DNA from: Bacteroidota bacterium
GTDB taxonomy: Bacteria > Bacteroidota > Bacteroidia > CAIKAF01
Direction: 5' to 3'
NCBI GenBank assembly: GCA_023432985.1
Contig: JAEZEQ010000040.1
Coordinates: 1 to 64,000 of the forward strand
Length of the DNA stretch: 64,000 nucleotides
The position numbers were made by a program, and so were the translations under genes. Under the pieces are notes generated by a model. The model ran no database searches. It was not told the origin of the DNA and saw only the letters and a list, made by a program, of their open reading frames with translations. Shown here one piece after another: positions 35,546-44,795 of the stretch (positions are counted from its first letter, which is position 1; every line of letters begins with the position of its first letter).

Positions 35546-36847
35546 TTACAGCAATGACACCCATTGCATTAGAATTCCGCAAATATAAGCAGCATATGTA
35601 CCCAAGGCATAACCTAAAACAGCCAATAACACCCCTACAGATGCCAAAGCCGGATCGAATGCCGCTGCCACGATAGGTGCAGATGCGGCGCCACCCACAT
35701 TGGCCTGACTTCCGACGGCGGCGAAGAAAAAGGGTGCTTTAACCAATCGGGCTACGAGCAAAATAACAAATGCATGAATGGAAATCCATATAAGTCCCGT
35801 TATGAAAAAATGGGGATTATTAAAAATTGCGGTAATATCCATTTGCATACCAATAGTGGCCACCAGTATATAGAGTAAAACACTTCCCACATTACTTGCT
35901 CCGACTCCTTCGAGTTTGCGTGCGGGCGTAAAACTCAGTAAAAGTCCGGCCGTAGTTGCAATTAAAACTATCCAGAAAAAGGCAGAAGTGAGACTAAATT
36001 TTTCCAATTGCGGATAATTTTGAGCCAGATAAGGTGCGGCAAAATCGGCAAAAATATGAGAAACGGCTACGGCCCCAAAGGCCACACCCGAAATAATCAT
36101 TAAATCTTTGGTATTGGGTATACGCAGAGATTGTTCTCTGAAAGTAGCCATTCTTTGTCTGACATCATCAATCAAACTAGCATCGGCACGAAGCAATTTG
36201 TCAATTTTAGGCGAACGTCCGGCTCCAAAAAGGAGGACAGCCATCCATACATTGGCCACCATAACATCCACTGCAATCATAATCGAAAACAAAGGTCCTG
36301 AGGGCTGGAATACCTCCTTCATAGCGGTTTGGTTTGCTCCTCCCCCGATCCAAGATCCGGCGATGGTGCTTAATCCGCGCCATACTTCATTTTCGCCACT
36401 GCCCACAAAAGCCTCCGGGAACATGGCTTGCGTAATAAACAAAGCAATAGGTCCGCCTATTACAATGCCGAGCGTACCTGCTAAAAAAACAATAATAGCT
36501 TTGGGCCCCAGGCGCATTAAGGATTTAAAATCAATACTCAGCGTAAAAAGTACTAACGAAGCCGGTAGTAAATAATTCTTGGCCATGGTATACAAACCTG
36601 AATTTTCGCCATCAATAACCCCAAAACTATTGAGCATACCGGGTAAGAAATAGCACAATAAAAGAGCCGGCACAAAGGTAAAAAACCGTTTCAACGCAGG
36701 ATGCGGGTGAGACGACAAATAAAAAACCAAGGCCAAGATGCCTACCAATACACCAAATACAACGGTGTCATTACTAATCAACACTTGTTTGCCGGGGCTT
36801 TCAGAAAGAACAGGTTGTAATGCAAAAACCAGAAAACTATTACTCAT
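35546..36847 (-). CDS. DUF819 family membrane protein
   Basis: A 433-residue integral membrane protein with about 12 predicted segments and glycine-rich loops such as WRGLSTIAGSWIGGGANQTA near residue 165 and AAVGSQANVGGAASAPIVAA near 380. These are hallmarks of DUF819 (YjcL) proteins, which resemble transporters with two inverted halves; the substrate is unknown. It starts just after the terminator of the preceding lipoprotein gene, so it probably has its own promoter. Confidence 0.85.
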   Translation of the reverse strand: MSNSFLVFALQPVLSESPGKQVLISNDTVVFGVLVGILALVFYLSSHPHPALKRFFTFVPALLLCYFLPGMLNSFGVIDGENSGLYTMAKNYLLPASLVLFTLSIDFKSLMRLGPKAIIVFLAGTLGIVIGGPIALFITQAMFPEAFVGSGENEVWRGLSTIAGSWIGGGANQTAMKEVFQPSGPLFSIMIAVDVMVANVWMAVLLFGAGRSPKIDKLLRADASLIDDVRQRMATFREQSLRIPNTKDLMIISGVAFGAVAVSHIFADFAAPYLAQNYPQLEKFSLTSAFFWIVLIATTAGLLLSFTPARKLEGVGASNVGSVLLYILVATIGMQMDITAIFNNPHFFITGLIWISIHAFVILLVARLVKAPFFFAAVGSQANVGGAASAPIVAAAFDPALASVGVLLAVLGYALGTYAAYICGILMQWVSLL

Positions 36848-36868
36848 ATCTTTACAAAATAAAAAAAT

Positions 36869-36894
36869 GAAGCTGTCGATATATCAACAGCTTC
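36869..36894 (-). terminator. Intrinsic terminator after the lipoprotein gene
   Basis: GAAGCTGT (36869-36876) pairs with ACAGCTTC (36887-36894). On the minus strand it is followed by A then seven T. It lies between the stop at 36916 and the DUF819 start at 36847. Confidence 0.75.
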
Positions 36895-36915
36895 AAAAAA
36901 AATAACAATATATAC

Positions 36916-37482
36916 TTATCTGTTTTTCCAGCGGCTTAACAAGCTGGTATTGGCTATATCACCGGCAGAGCTAACCGAGGTGGAATAGGTAAGCGTTTTC
37001 ATTTTAGAATCCCATAATACAAATGGAGCCGAATCGGCAGACTCTCCATTCGTAGAGCTAAGGGTTTCGGTAAAACTGCTGCAGAAATCTTTTATAATAA
37101 ACTTCTTTTTTGCATTATAATACAATTTTGCATCGGCTATTGAGGGGAATTTCAATTTCACTTCTCCGTTCAACACACCATTATTTTCGTACAATCTTTT
37201 CGATTCTACAATCACATTATTATAATCACTTTCGGGATTAGAACCACCTATATAATTCGACATCAAATCTTCATAATCGGCTTCTAATGTTGAAGCGCTG
37301 GTCGATTCTTCTTCTTCGGATTCAGAATAATTGCTCATTATATTATTATAAATAATAGTCAAGTTTACACTGCCATCTTTATTGATCACGTAGGTAAAGT
37401 CCTTAGATTCACAAGTAAGACAACCGCTAAACAAGGTCGAAATTGCAATAAGCAGGGTCAGGAGGATAGATTTATTTTTCAT
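36916..37482 (-). CDS. Lipoprotein of unknown function
   Basis: A 188-residue exported lipoprotein. The signal ends in the lipobox FSGC (Cys21), followed by LTCESKDFTYVINKDGSVNL, then a Ser/Glu-rich acidic stretch (about 53-65) and a C-terminal beta-rich region. DGSVNLTI resembles the start of other small Bacteroidota lipoproteins that carry quantitative beta sheets, but no family is claimed. It is monocistronic, with its own terminator. Confidence 0.7.
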   Translation of the reverse strand: MKNKSILLTLLIAISTLFSGCLTCESKDFTYVINKDGSVNLTIIYNNIMSNYSESEEEESTSASTLEADYEDLMSNYIGGSNPESDYNNVIVESKRLYENNGVLNGEVKLKFPSIADAKLYYNAKKKFIIKDFCSSFTETLSSTNGESADSAPFVLWDSKMKTLTYSTSVSSAGDIANTSLLSRWKNR

Positions 37483-37560
37483 AGTTTTTATAATTATTCA
37501 GTAAATGAACAGAAGATTTTTGAGCCTGACAAATGAAATACAGAAAAATGAAATATTTTT

Positions 37561-38166
37561 TTATTTCACTGACATACGAAATAGTTCGCGCCCTTCCAAT
37601 CTTCCGACCAAAAGGTCATTTAGTTGCACCTTAGCCACGCCTGCAGGCGTTCCTGTATAAATCAAATCGCCCACCTTTAAGGTGATAAAACGGCTGACAT
37701 AACTAACCAGGCTGTCTATATCAAAGATCATAAGATCCGAACTTCCTTTCTGAACGCATATTCCATTCTTTTCCAACTCAAAATGAATGGGAAAAGAGAG
37801 GGATGAAATGGGAATAAAAGTACCAATAACGGCAGATCCGTCGAAGCTTTTGGCTTTTTCCCAAGGCAGTCCCTTTTCTTTCAGGCGGTTTTGCACATCG
37901 CGCGCCGTGAAATCGATACCCACTGAAATTTCGGAATAATAATTTCGGGCAAATTCCTTTTCGATATGCTTTCCGGCCTTCGAAATTTTCACGACCAATT
38001 CGATTTCATGTTGTACATTATCCGAAAAATCGGGCAGATAAAAACTGTCGCCCGGCCTCAGTAATGCCGTATCGGGCTTCATAAACACAACCGGTTCTTC
38101 GGCTTGTTCGTTATTAAGTTCTTTCACATGATCGGCATAATTTCTGCCTATACAGATAATTTTCAT
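37561..38166 (-). CDS. Fumarylacetoacetate hydrolase family protein
   Basis: A 201-residue enzyme like the acylpyruvase FAHD1/YcgM. Motifs: CIGRNYADHVKEL at the start, the metal site HEIELVVKI near 70 (two Glu), VGIDFTARDVQ near 97, KSFDGSAVIG near 115 and TGTPAGV near 183. Relatives hydrolyse acylpyruvates or decarboxylate oxaloacetate. ATG 38166 was chosen over a GTG two codons upstream. It lies 12 bases after the permease stop and is probably co-transcribed, though the link is not obvious. Confidence 0.88.
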   Translation of the reverse strand: MKIICIGRNYADHVKELNNEQAEEPVVFMKPDTALLRPGDSFYLPDFSDNVQHEIELVVKISKAGKHIEKEFARNYYSEISVGIDFTARDVQNRLKEKGLPWEKAKSFDGSAVIGTFIPISSLSFPIHFELEKNGICVQKGSSDLMIFDIDSLVSYVSRFITLKVGDLIYTGTPAGVAKVQLNDLLVGRLEGRELFRMSVK

Positions 38167-38178
38167 ATACACTTTAAA

Positions 38179-39420
38179 TTATTCGTGGCGTAAGGCTTCT
38201 ACAGGGTTTAATCGGGAAGCGCGTATAGCAGGGTATGCTCCGGCGGTAACACCCACCACAAAACATAAAATAACGGCGAGTGTCATCCATAACCAGGGCA
38301 CAACAAAGCTGCCACCTATAATCAGCGCCACCAGGTTACCTATGATCAATCCGAAAAATATCCCCATTAATCCGCCCATTTGGCAAATCAAAATACTTTC
38401 GATCAAAAACTGCATGGCAATATGTTGCTTTGTAGCTCCTATAGCCATACGTACACCTATTTCTCTGGTTCTTTCATTCACCGAAACCAGCAAAATATTT
38501 ATAAGTCCGGTCAATGCACCCAAAATAGTTACCATACCTATAACCAATGCACCCAGGGCCATAATATCGGTCAGACTGGAAATCTGGTTGATCAGGCCGT
38601 CACTTCTTTCAAAATCAAAATCATCATCTTCGCTTACTTTCAATTTTCGAATAGAACGAAATACACCTTTAGCTTCCCCGATGGCAATATCCATAAAGGC
38701 TATATCTGCAACCTTGACTTGAATTTTATAAGAAGTATTTCCCGATGCAAAAAAGGCTCTATAATTTCCTAAAGGGATAATAACCTCACGGTCTCTACCT
38801 CCACCGAATCCGGATCCGGATTTTTCGAGTACGCCCACTACCAAATAGGATCGGGATCCAAGCATCACACTTTTATTCAGGGCCTGATTTATATTTCCAA
38901 ATAAATTTTCGGCCGTTTCTCCACCCAAAATAATCACCCCCGAAGCCGTTTGCATTTCATTCACCGAAAAAGAACGTCCCCCCGCTAATTTCCTGCCCGA
39001 GACCTCGAGATAATTTTCATCTCCGGCCCAAACGGTAATATTAGGCTGAGTTTTAACGCCCATATATTGCAAAACAGCAGTGGAGGTAACCTGCGTAGAT
39101 ACCGAAACCAAAGCCGGATAGGTATATCTTTCCTTAAACAAACGGGCATCATCCCATTTGATTTCGGGTCTGTCTTCTTTGGCACGCACACCACCACGAT
39201 GCTGTACGCCCGACCTCTGATTCACCAGCGTAAAGGTATTGGCACCGAGCGAACCAAAACTGGAATTTAAATTCTGTTCCAGCGCATCAATCGACGTAAG
39301 CATACCCACCAAACTCATAATACCAAAAGCAATAATAAGTACGGTCAACAGCGTACGCACAAATTGCCCTTTGATTGAGTTAATCGCAATTATTAAATTT
39401 TCTCTTAATACAGCATTCAT
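38179..39420 (-). CDS. FtsX/MacB-type ABC transporter permease
   Basis: A 413-residue inner-membrane permease of the MacB type: one membrane segment near 25-45, a long periplasmic MacB_PCD domain (about 50-265), and three C-terminal segments with NERTREIGVRMAIGATKQHI near 320, ending in ASRLNPVEALRHE. Type VII ABC systems transmit mechanical force to move lipoproteins or antibiotics. No ATPase lies next to it; the nearest, at 40573, is of a different kind. A TAAATTTG box lies 20 bases before the ATG. Confidence 0.88.
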   Translation of the reverse strand: MNAVLRENLIIAINSIKGQFVRTLLTVLIIAFGIMSLVGMLTSIDALEQNLNSSFGSLGANTFTLVNQRSGVQHRGGVRAKEDRPEIKWDDARLFKERYTYPALVSVSTQVTSTAVLQYMGVKTQPNITVWAGDENYLEVSGRKLAGGRSFSVNEMQTASGVIILGGETAENLFGNINQALNKSVMLGSRSYLVVGVLEKSGSGFGGGRDREVIIPLGNYRAFFASGNTSYKIQVKVADIAFMDIAIGEAKGVFRSIRKLKVSEDDDFDFERSDGLINQISSLTDIMALGALVIGMVTILGALTGLINILLVSVNERTREIGVRMAIGATKQHIAMQFLIESILICQMGGLMGIFFGLIIGNLVALIIGGSFVVPWLWMTLAVILCFVVGVTAGAYPAIRASRLNPVEALRHE

Positions 39421-39440
39421 TGCGCATCTAAGGTAAGAAG

Positions 39441-39448
39441 CAAATTTA
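39441..39448 (-). promoter_or_regulatory. -7 box for the FtsX-type permease gene
   Basis: On the minus strand this reads TAAATTTG, an exact TAnnTTTG match, ending 20 bases before the ATG at 39420. Confidence 0.5.
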
Positions 39449-39489
39449 TAATTAGAGGTCGAATTAGACGAAAATATGCGAATTTGCGA

Positions 39490-40560
39490 CTATTCATCCA
39501 ATTTCACCTTAAGAATAAATCCTTCGAAAATTTGAGATATATAGAGATATGACCCGTGTTTTAGAGCCGTAGAGGCCGTACTGATATGGGCTCCAGAATC
39601 GGAATATACTACGCGTACGGCATGTGTTTTTTTATGAATAGCATAGACTACGGAGGGAGATTCTTTTTTGGCATTTCGGGCGTGACCAATAAACTTAAAG
39701 GGCTTAATATGTGCAGTAACAAGCACCTCTTCTCCGGCATCTATCAAATTATCGCCCCCTGGAATGCGAGCCACTTCCACCGGTTTTGCCGATAAATCGC
39801 CCTTTGGAAAACAGAAAACACGATGCTGACGAACCGTTGATACCCAAAGGTCTGAATCGACCTCCAGAACCCCATTGGGATAGGCCATTTTATAGTCGGA
39901 AACAGCTTGTATTTTCCCATTCGAAAATTTACCCGCCCAGCCCGATTTCATTTTCCATATAGCTTCGCCCATTCGCCCATTTCGACTAAAATCGTTGCTC
40001 CAATATAAAACCTCACCCTTCCCTACACAAACATCATTAGCCGTAGTAAATGGCGCTTTAGCTCCCAAAAACAATGTATCTGTTTCGAAAGAATTGTCCC
40101 CGGCGAAGCGGTAATAATTACCCGAAAAATCATAATATAATTCTTCCACCCATTCCAATGCCGAGCCGTTCCACCTATACTTTAGTATAGATTGTCTTTC
40201 ATTCCCTTTAATATTGCGGTGATTTACCACATATAGATACATATTTCCATCGACATAATTCAGGTCTATGCCGTGAGGTGCAAAATGAAAAGGAGTTTCC
40301 GGTTCGCCTATTCTGGGAATAATATAAGCTGAATCCTTCTCCAAATCCACACCCCATATTTCGGCATGCGGAGCTAATTCGGCCCGTCGCTGACTACAAG
40401 AGACAATAAGGCGATTTCGTCCCTTAAAAGTATCCAGGGCTATATCCTCGGGTCCGGGTCCAACCGGCAGTCTATGCGATACATAAGGCGTATAAGGTGG
40501 TACCGTATAGCAGGAATATAATCCCATTATAGCGATGAAAAACCAGAAAATATTTTTCAT
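39490..40560 (-). CDS. Paraoxonase-like lactonase, predicted lipoprotein
   Basis: A 356-residue six-bladed propeller like serum paraoxonase. The calcium ligands of PON1 all have counterparts: Glu38-Asp39 in GPGPEDI, Asn175 in TTANDVC, Asn229 in AYPNGV and Asp270-Asn271 in IPGGDNLID. The catalytic pair is seen as His96 in FAPHGIDL and His114 in VVNHR. A signal with lipobox (LYSC, Cys17) suggests envelope anchoring. PON enzymes open lactones, and some degrade acyl-homoserine lactones. It lies last in the lpxC-fabZ/lpxA/ABC operon, 12 bases after the ATPase gene. Confidence 0.8.
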   Translation of the reverse strand: MKNIFWFFIAIMGLYSCYTVPPYTPYVSHRLPVGPGPEDIALDTFKGRNRLIVSCSQRRAELAPHAEIWGVDLEKDSAYIIPRIGEPETPFHFAPHGIDLNYVDGNMYLYVVNHRNIKGNERQSILKYRWNGSALEWVEELYYDFSGNYYRFAGDNSFETDTLFLGAKAPFTTANDVCVGKGEVLYWSNDFSRNGRMGEAIWKMKSGWAGKFSNGKIQAVSDYKMAYPNGVLEVDSDLWVSTVRQHRVFCFPKGDLSAKPVEVARIPGGDNLIDAGEEVLVTAHIKPFKFIGHARNAKKESPSVVYAIHKKTHAVRVVYSDSGAHISTASTALKHGSYLYISQIFEGFILKVKLDE

Positions 40561-40572
40561 AAAAAATTAGAT

Positions 40573-41199
40573 TTATATCCGATCCAGGTCCAGGGTATGC
40601 GTACAGAAAAAATGCTCTTCGGGCAGATTATTGCTGCATACAATCCACGTTGCTGGGAATTGCATACGGCGTTCCACCAATTCGCGATAAAAAGCTTTAC
40701 CGTCGGCGTCGAGGTTGCTGCACGGTTCATCCAAAAAAATACATTCCGATTCTACACAGAGGCAAAGGAGTAATTTTGCTTTTTGTTTCATTCCGGACGA
40801 AAGTTGCCCCAGGGGCCTGTGCATGGCTATATCGAGCTTAGAACGGGTAATCCACGCATTAAATTCTTCCGGAGTAAACAACAATTTTTTGAATCGAAAA
40901 TGAAATTCTATTTGTTCGGCCAAGGTAAAATCCGCAATCAAATCGGTATAAGGTGTAGTGATAGAAATATGCGAATAAACCCTTGAAGCATCAAGAGTTT
41001 GTCCGTTCAATAAATGAAAATCAATACGGCCTTTATCGGGTGTAATAAAAGCGGCCAGCATTTGCATAAGGGTACTTTTACCTTTGCCGTTGGAGCCTGC
41101 TATATGCCATTTTTCTCCGGATTGAATACGTAAAGAAAAATCACGAAGGACAACTGTATTCCCGTAACGTTTGGCAATATGGGCGCTTTCAATTTGCAT
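40573..41199 (-). CDS. ABC transporter ATPase subunit (CcmA-like size)
   Basis: A 208-residue ATP-binding protein. Walker A GSNGKGKST is near residue 35, the signature QLSSGMKQKAKLL near 132, and Walker B CIFLDEP near 153. The usual H-loop histidine seems replaced: the matching stretch reads WIVCSNN. No membrane subunit lies nearby. It starts three bases after the lpxA stop and precedes the paraoxonase-like gene, so it may work in lipid A or lipid transport, but that rests on context alone. Confidence 0.82.
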   Translation of the reverse strand: MQIESAHIAKRYGNTVVLRDFSLRIQSGEKWHIAGSNGKGKSTLMQMLAAFITPDKGRIDFHLLNGQTLDASRVYSHISITTPYTDLIADFTLAEQIEFHFRFKKLLFTPEEFNAWITRSKLDIAMHRPLGQLSSGMKQKAKLLLCLCVESECIFLDEPCSNLDADGKAFYRELVERRMQFPATWIVCSNNLPEEHFFCTHTLDLDRI

Positions 41200-41202
41200 G
41201 CT

Positions 41203-41997
41203 TTATTCGGTGCCGTTATCGGAACCGCCTCTTTTCATAATACCCTTTTTACTGCGCGAAATAAACAATAAAATCTCATCCCTTTCGGTGGTTGGCTTCA
41301 TCTCGGTTTCTATAATTTCGAGGGCCTGACTCAAATTATTATTGCGCAAATAAATGGTGCGATAAATATCTTGAATTTCGTTTATTTTTTCCGAACTCAA
41401 TCCCCTTCTTCGCAGACCAACCGAATTAATACCCATATAGGTAATCGGTTCATGTGCCGCTTTCACATAAGGCGGAATATCCTTGCGTACGAGAGAGCCG
41501 CCTGCAATATAGGCATGTTGGCCTATATGAATAAACTGTTGCACCGCAGTTAAGCCTCCAATATTGGCATAATCTCCGATTACAATATGGCCGGCCAGGG
41601 TTACTCCGTTTGCCAAGATGCAATGATTACCGACTATGCAATCGTGTGCAATATGACAATAGGCCATGATTAGGCAATGTGAACCCACTACCGTTTTCCA
41701 TTTATCGGCAGTGCCTTTATTAATGGTTACAAACTCTCGTATGGTCGTATAATCACCAATTTCGACCGTAGTTTCTTCTCCTTGATATTTTAAATCCTGA
41801 GGAATAGCAGAAATAACAGCACCCGGAAAAATTTTGCAGTTTTTTCCGATTTTAGCGCCTTCCATAATGGTAACACTACTTCCTATCCACGTACCTTCGC
41901 CAATTTCAACATTCTTGTGAATCACCGAAAAAGGATCAATCGTAACATTAGGGCCAATTTTTGCAGAGGGGTCAATGAATGATAATGGTTGTATCAT
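41203..41997 (-). CDS. lpxA: UDP-N-acetylglucosamine acyltransferase LpxA
   Basis: LpxA transfers a hydroxyacyl chain from acyl carrier protein to UDP-GlcNAc, the first step of lipid A synthesis. The 264 residues form a left-handed beta helix of hexapeptide repeats such as IGPNVTIDPFSVI and IGEGTWIGSSVTI. The catalytic His lies in AYCHIAHDCIVGNHCILANG near 120. It starts four bases after the LpxC/FabZ stop. Confidence 0.95.
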   Translation of the reverse strand: MIQPLSFIDPSAKIGPNVTIDPFSVIHKNVEIGEGTWIGSSVTIMEGAKIGKNCKIFPGAVISAIPQDLKYQGEETTVEIGDYTTIREFVTINKGTADKWKTVVGSHCLIMAYCHIAHDCIVGNHCILANGVTLAGHIVIGDYANIGGLTAVQQFIHIGQHAYIAGGSLVRKDIPPYVKAAHEPITYMGINSVGLRRRGLSSEKINEIQDIYRTIYLRNNNLSQALEIIETEMKPTTERDEILLFISRSKKGIMKRGGSDNGTE

Positions 41998-42001
41998 GTA
42001 T

Positions 42002-43408
42002 TTAGTTCGTTTGTTCGTTTTTTACAATTTGAGCCATCATTTCGCCTTCCATAACCTCTTTTCCGTCTACATATCCTATCCCTTTCATATGGCAAATACC
42101 CCTGCGAATCGGAGTCACCAATTCCACAAAAAAGACAAGGGTATCGCCCGGAGAAACTTTACGCTTAAACTTCACATTATTTACTTTCATAAAATAAGGC
42201 GTATAATCGGCCGGATTATCGAGTGTATTCATAACCAAAATACCGCCAACCTGAGCTATAGCCTCAATCATCATTACGCCGGGCATAACAGGATTTTCGG
42301 GGAAATGGCCTGTGAAAAAAGGCTCATTCATGGTTACGTTTTTTACACCAACCACACGATCTTCGGTCATCTCTACTATTTTGTCGACCAAAAGAAAAGG
42401 ATATCGATGGGGAAGAATTTTCAGAATATCATAAATGTCATACAAAGGCTTTTTATTCAAGTCTATATATGGCATTTGATTTTCATTTCTTCTCTTTTTT
42501 ACTTCATTGGCAATCATTTTTGCAAAGGCAACATTAACCTTATGTCCGGGTTTGGTTGCAATTATATGGCCTTTGAGACGTATGCCGGCTAAAGCTAAAT
42601 CGCCGATTACATCCAATAATTTATGTCTTGCCGGTTCGTTCGGGAAACGAAGCGGATCTGTATTGATCATCGTTCCTTCTTTTATCTCGTGATTGGTCAG
42701 ATTGAATTGTTCGCGCAAGGTAGCCAGATTCTGAGCTTCAATCATTTTATCGCAAAAAACAATGGCATTACTTAAATCTCCTCCTTTAATCAGATTGTGA
42801 TTGAGCAACATTTCCAATTCATGCAAAAAAGTAAAGGTCCGACATCGGGCTATCTCCTCCATATAATTGCCTTCCTGAAAATCGAAATGTGCATATTGAA
42901 CGGGCAATGCTTTGGAATTGAAATCTACTATGGTAGTAATTTCATAACGGTCAGAAGGCAAGATTACCAGTTCAGACCCGGTTTCCTCGTCTTTGTATCG
43001 TATGGGCTCCGTCACCACAAAATAGTCCCTTTCGGCAGCTTGTTCAACTTTTCCGGCCTCTGTAATCAGATCTGAAAAAGGTTTGGCACTGCCATCCAAA
43101 ATGGGAATCTCCGGTCCGTCAAGTTCCACCAAAACATTATCCAACCCACAACCAATAAGTGCCGATAATGCATGTTCCACCGTGTGGATTTTTACATCAC
43201 CCATGCCTATGGTTGTGCCCCGCATAGTATCGGTAACCAATTCAGCTTTCGCTTTCACCTCCGGTTGCCCTTCCAGGTCTATACGCTTAAAAACTATACC
43301 CGAATTTTCGGGCAAGGGTTTAAATGTAAGTGTTACAGAAATGCCCGTATGCAAACCTTGTCCGCTTACAGAAACCGCATTCTTTAATGTATATTGTTTT
43401 TCGTTCAT
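42002..43408 (-). CDS. lpxC/fabZ: Bifunctional LpxC deacetylase / FabZ dehydratase
   Basis: The 468 residues join two enzymes, a fusion known in Bacteroidota. Residues 1 to ~305 are the zinc deacetylase LpxC (committed step of lipid A synthesis): SGQGLHTG at 14, VEHALSAL with metal His near 77, the TFTFLHELE region near 190, and HKLLDVIGDLAL near 240 with the metal His and Asp. Residues ~320-468 are FabZ, the hydroxyacyl-ACP dehydratase, with LPHRYPFLLVD near 335, HFPENPVMPGVMMIEAIAQ near 372 and VKFKRKVSPGD. The fusion couples fatty acid and lipid A supply. Confidence 0.96.
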   Translation of the reverse strand: MNEKQYTLKNAVSVSGQGLHTGISVTLTFKPLPENSGIVFKRIDLEGQPEVKAKAELVTDTMRGTTIGMGDVKIHTVEHALSALIGCGLDNVLVELDGPEIPILDGSAKPFSDLITEAGKVEQAAERDYFVVTEPIRYKDEETGSELVILPSDRYEITTIVDFNSKALPVQYAHFDFQEGNYMEEIARCRTFTFLHELEMLLNHNLIKGGDLSNAIVFCDKMIEAQNLATLREQFNLTNHEIKEGTMINTDPLRFPNEPARHKLLDVIGDLALAGIRLKGHIIATKPGHKVNVAFAKMIANEVKKRRNENQMPYIDLNKKPLYDIYDILKILPHRYPFLLVDKIVEMTEDRVVGVKNVTMNEPFFTGHFPENPVMPGVMMIEAIAQVGGILVMNTLDNPADYTPYFMKVNNVKFKRKVSPGDTLVFFVELVTPIRRGICHMKGIGYVDGKEVMEGEMMAQIVKNEQTN

Positions 43409-43485
43409 TTTTTACAAAATAATCCGCAATCTTACTAAGAATTTTTCAGAGTGTCACAAATTTTCGTCAATTCGCACTCAGCCAG

Positions 43486-44130
43486 CTACTTACGCCTCAA
43501 CAACATGAGTCCGTCACGCACCGGCAAAAGCAGGGGCTCGAAACGAGAATCTGCATGCACCGTTTCATTAAACAAATGGATGGCTGCTGTGTCTTTATCT
43601 TTCGCTCTCTCTTTTTCATCCAAAACTTTTCCACTCCACAATACATTATCGGCGATTATTAATCCCCCTTTTTTCATGCGATCTGCCACCAAATGAAAAT
43701 AGTGTACATAATTCTGTTTATCGGCATCAATAAAAACCAAGTCCGGATTGCCGTTAATTTGAGGAATAATATCGATTGCATTCCCAAAATGCAGGGTGAT
43801 TTTATCTTGCATACCTGCTTTTTCTATAAAAGTACGTATGCGCTTTTCTTGTTCGGGATTGATATCAATACTGTGTAAATGTCCGTCCGGCGCTAATCCT
43901 TCTGCCAAACATAAGGCAGAATATCCGGTATAGGTACCGATTTCGAGTACAAATTCAGGTTGCAATATTCTACTTAAAAATGCCAATAATCTACCCTGAA
44001 AATGACCGCTAAGCATGCGGGGAGACATGACTTTGGCATGAGTTTCTCGGTTTAATTCGGCCAAATAAGCCGGTTCTTTTTCGCTAAACTGATCGGCATA
44101 CATTTGCAATGCCTCGGGTAAAAATTCCAT
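43486..44130 (-). CDS. O-methyltransferase, CCoAOMT-like
   Basis: A 214-residue SAM-dependent methyltransferase. Motifs: EIGTYTGYSALCLAEGL (SAM site, near 62), SIDINPEQ near 87, FIDADKQNYVHYF near 134 with the metal Asp, and DNVLWSGKV near 162. These match caffeoyl-CoA O-methyltransferase-like enzymes, which methylate catechol groups with Mg. The natural substrate in bacteria is mostly unknown. It starts one base after the rdgB stop, so the two are co-transcribed. Confidence 0.88.
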   Translation of the reverse strand: MEFLPEALQMYADQFSEKEPAYLAELNRETHAKVMSPRMLSGHFQGRLLAFLSRILQPEFVLEIGTYTGYSALCLAEGLAPDGHLHSIDINPEQEKRIRTFIEKAGMQDKITLHFGNAIDIIPQINGNPDLVFIDADKQNYVHYFHLVADRMKKGGLIIADNVLWSGKVLDEKERAKDKDTAAIHLFNETVHADSRFEPLLLPVRDGLMLLRRK

Positions 44131-44727
44131 CTATTTTGTATTTAATATATAATTTAAAAACTTTCTCATGGCAACACTGCGGTGACTAATCCTGTTTTTT
44201 TCATCTGCATTCATTTCGGCAAATGCCCGGTTCATTCCTTTGGGTAAAAAAATCGGGTCGTAACCAAAACCGTTTTGCCCCCGTTTCTCCCTTAAGATTT
44301 CTCCGGATATTTCTCCTATAAACAATTGCGATTCTCCATCACAAACAAAAGCGAGCACGGTTTTAAAACATGCATCTCTTTCATTCACTCCTTCCAATTC
44401 GGATAAAAGCTTTTGGATATTGGCCTCGGCATCATTATGCGGACCGGCATAACGCGCACTAAAAACGCCGGGACTGCCACCCAGAAAATCTACTTCTAAT
44501 CCGGAATCATCCGCAAGAACGCATTTTCCCGTTTTTTCATATACATACATCGCTTTTTCGATTGCATTTTCTTCCATCGATTCATGCGTCTCGGGCAGCT
44601 CCTCAAAAATCTCAAGATCATCCAGGGTTATTATCTTGATGGGACTATCCCCCAGAACGGCTCTCAACTCAATCGCCTTTTTAGGATTGTGTGTGGCTAA
44701 AACAATTTCACTGATTTCTTTCTTCAT
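44131..44727 (-). CDS. rdgB: Non-canonical purine NTP pyrophosphatase (RdgB/HAM1)
   Basis: A house-cleaning enzyme that hydrolyses dITP and XTP to the monophosphates. The 198 residues begin LATHNPKKAIELRAVLG, then ESMEENAIEKA near 48, LADDSGLEVDFLGG near 66 and QNGFGYDPIFLP near 145. ATG 44727 is favoured over an upstream TTG because a TATTTTTG box ends six bases before it. It is divergent from the porin gene across a compact 82-base gap. Confidence 0.94.
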   Translation of the reverse strand: MKKEISEIVLATHNPKKAIELRAVLGDSPIKIITLDDLEIFEELPETHESMEENAIEKAMYVYEKTGKCVLADDSGLEVDFLGGSPGVFSARYAGPHNDAEANIQKLLSELEGVNERDACFKTVLAFVCDGESQLFIGEISGEILREKRGQNGFGYDPIFLPKGMNRAFAEMNADEKNRISHRSVAMRKFLNYILNTK

Positions 44728-44733
44728 CGCACA

Positions 44734-44741
44734 CAAAAATA
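44734..44741 (-). promoter_or_regulatory. -7 box six bases before rdgB
   Basis: On the minus strand this reads TATTTTTG, an exact TAnnTTTG match, ending six bases before the ATG at 44727. A leaderless transcript is implied. Confidence 0.6.
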
Positions 44742-44795
44742 CATATTAATCCGTTTTCAACTGCGAAAACAACTTGTTGATTCAGAAACAAAATG

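Noticed and set aside
38179..41199. FtsX-type permease and the ABC ATPase as one transporter
   Set aside because: They are separated by the paraoxonase-like gene and a promoter box. The ATPase is CcmA-sized and lies in the lpx operon, while MacB-type permeases use LolD-like ATPases.
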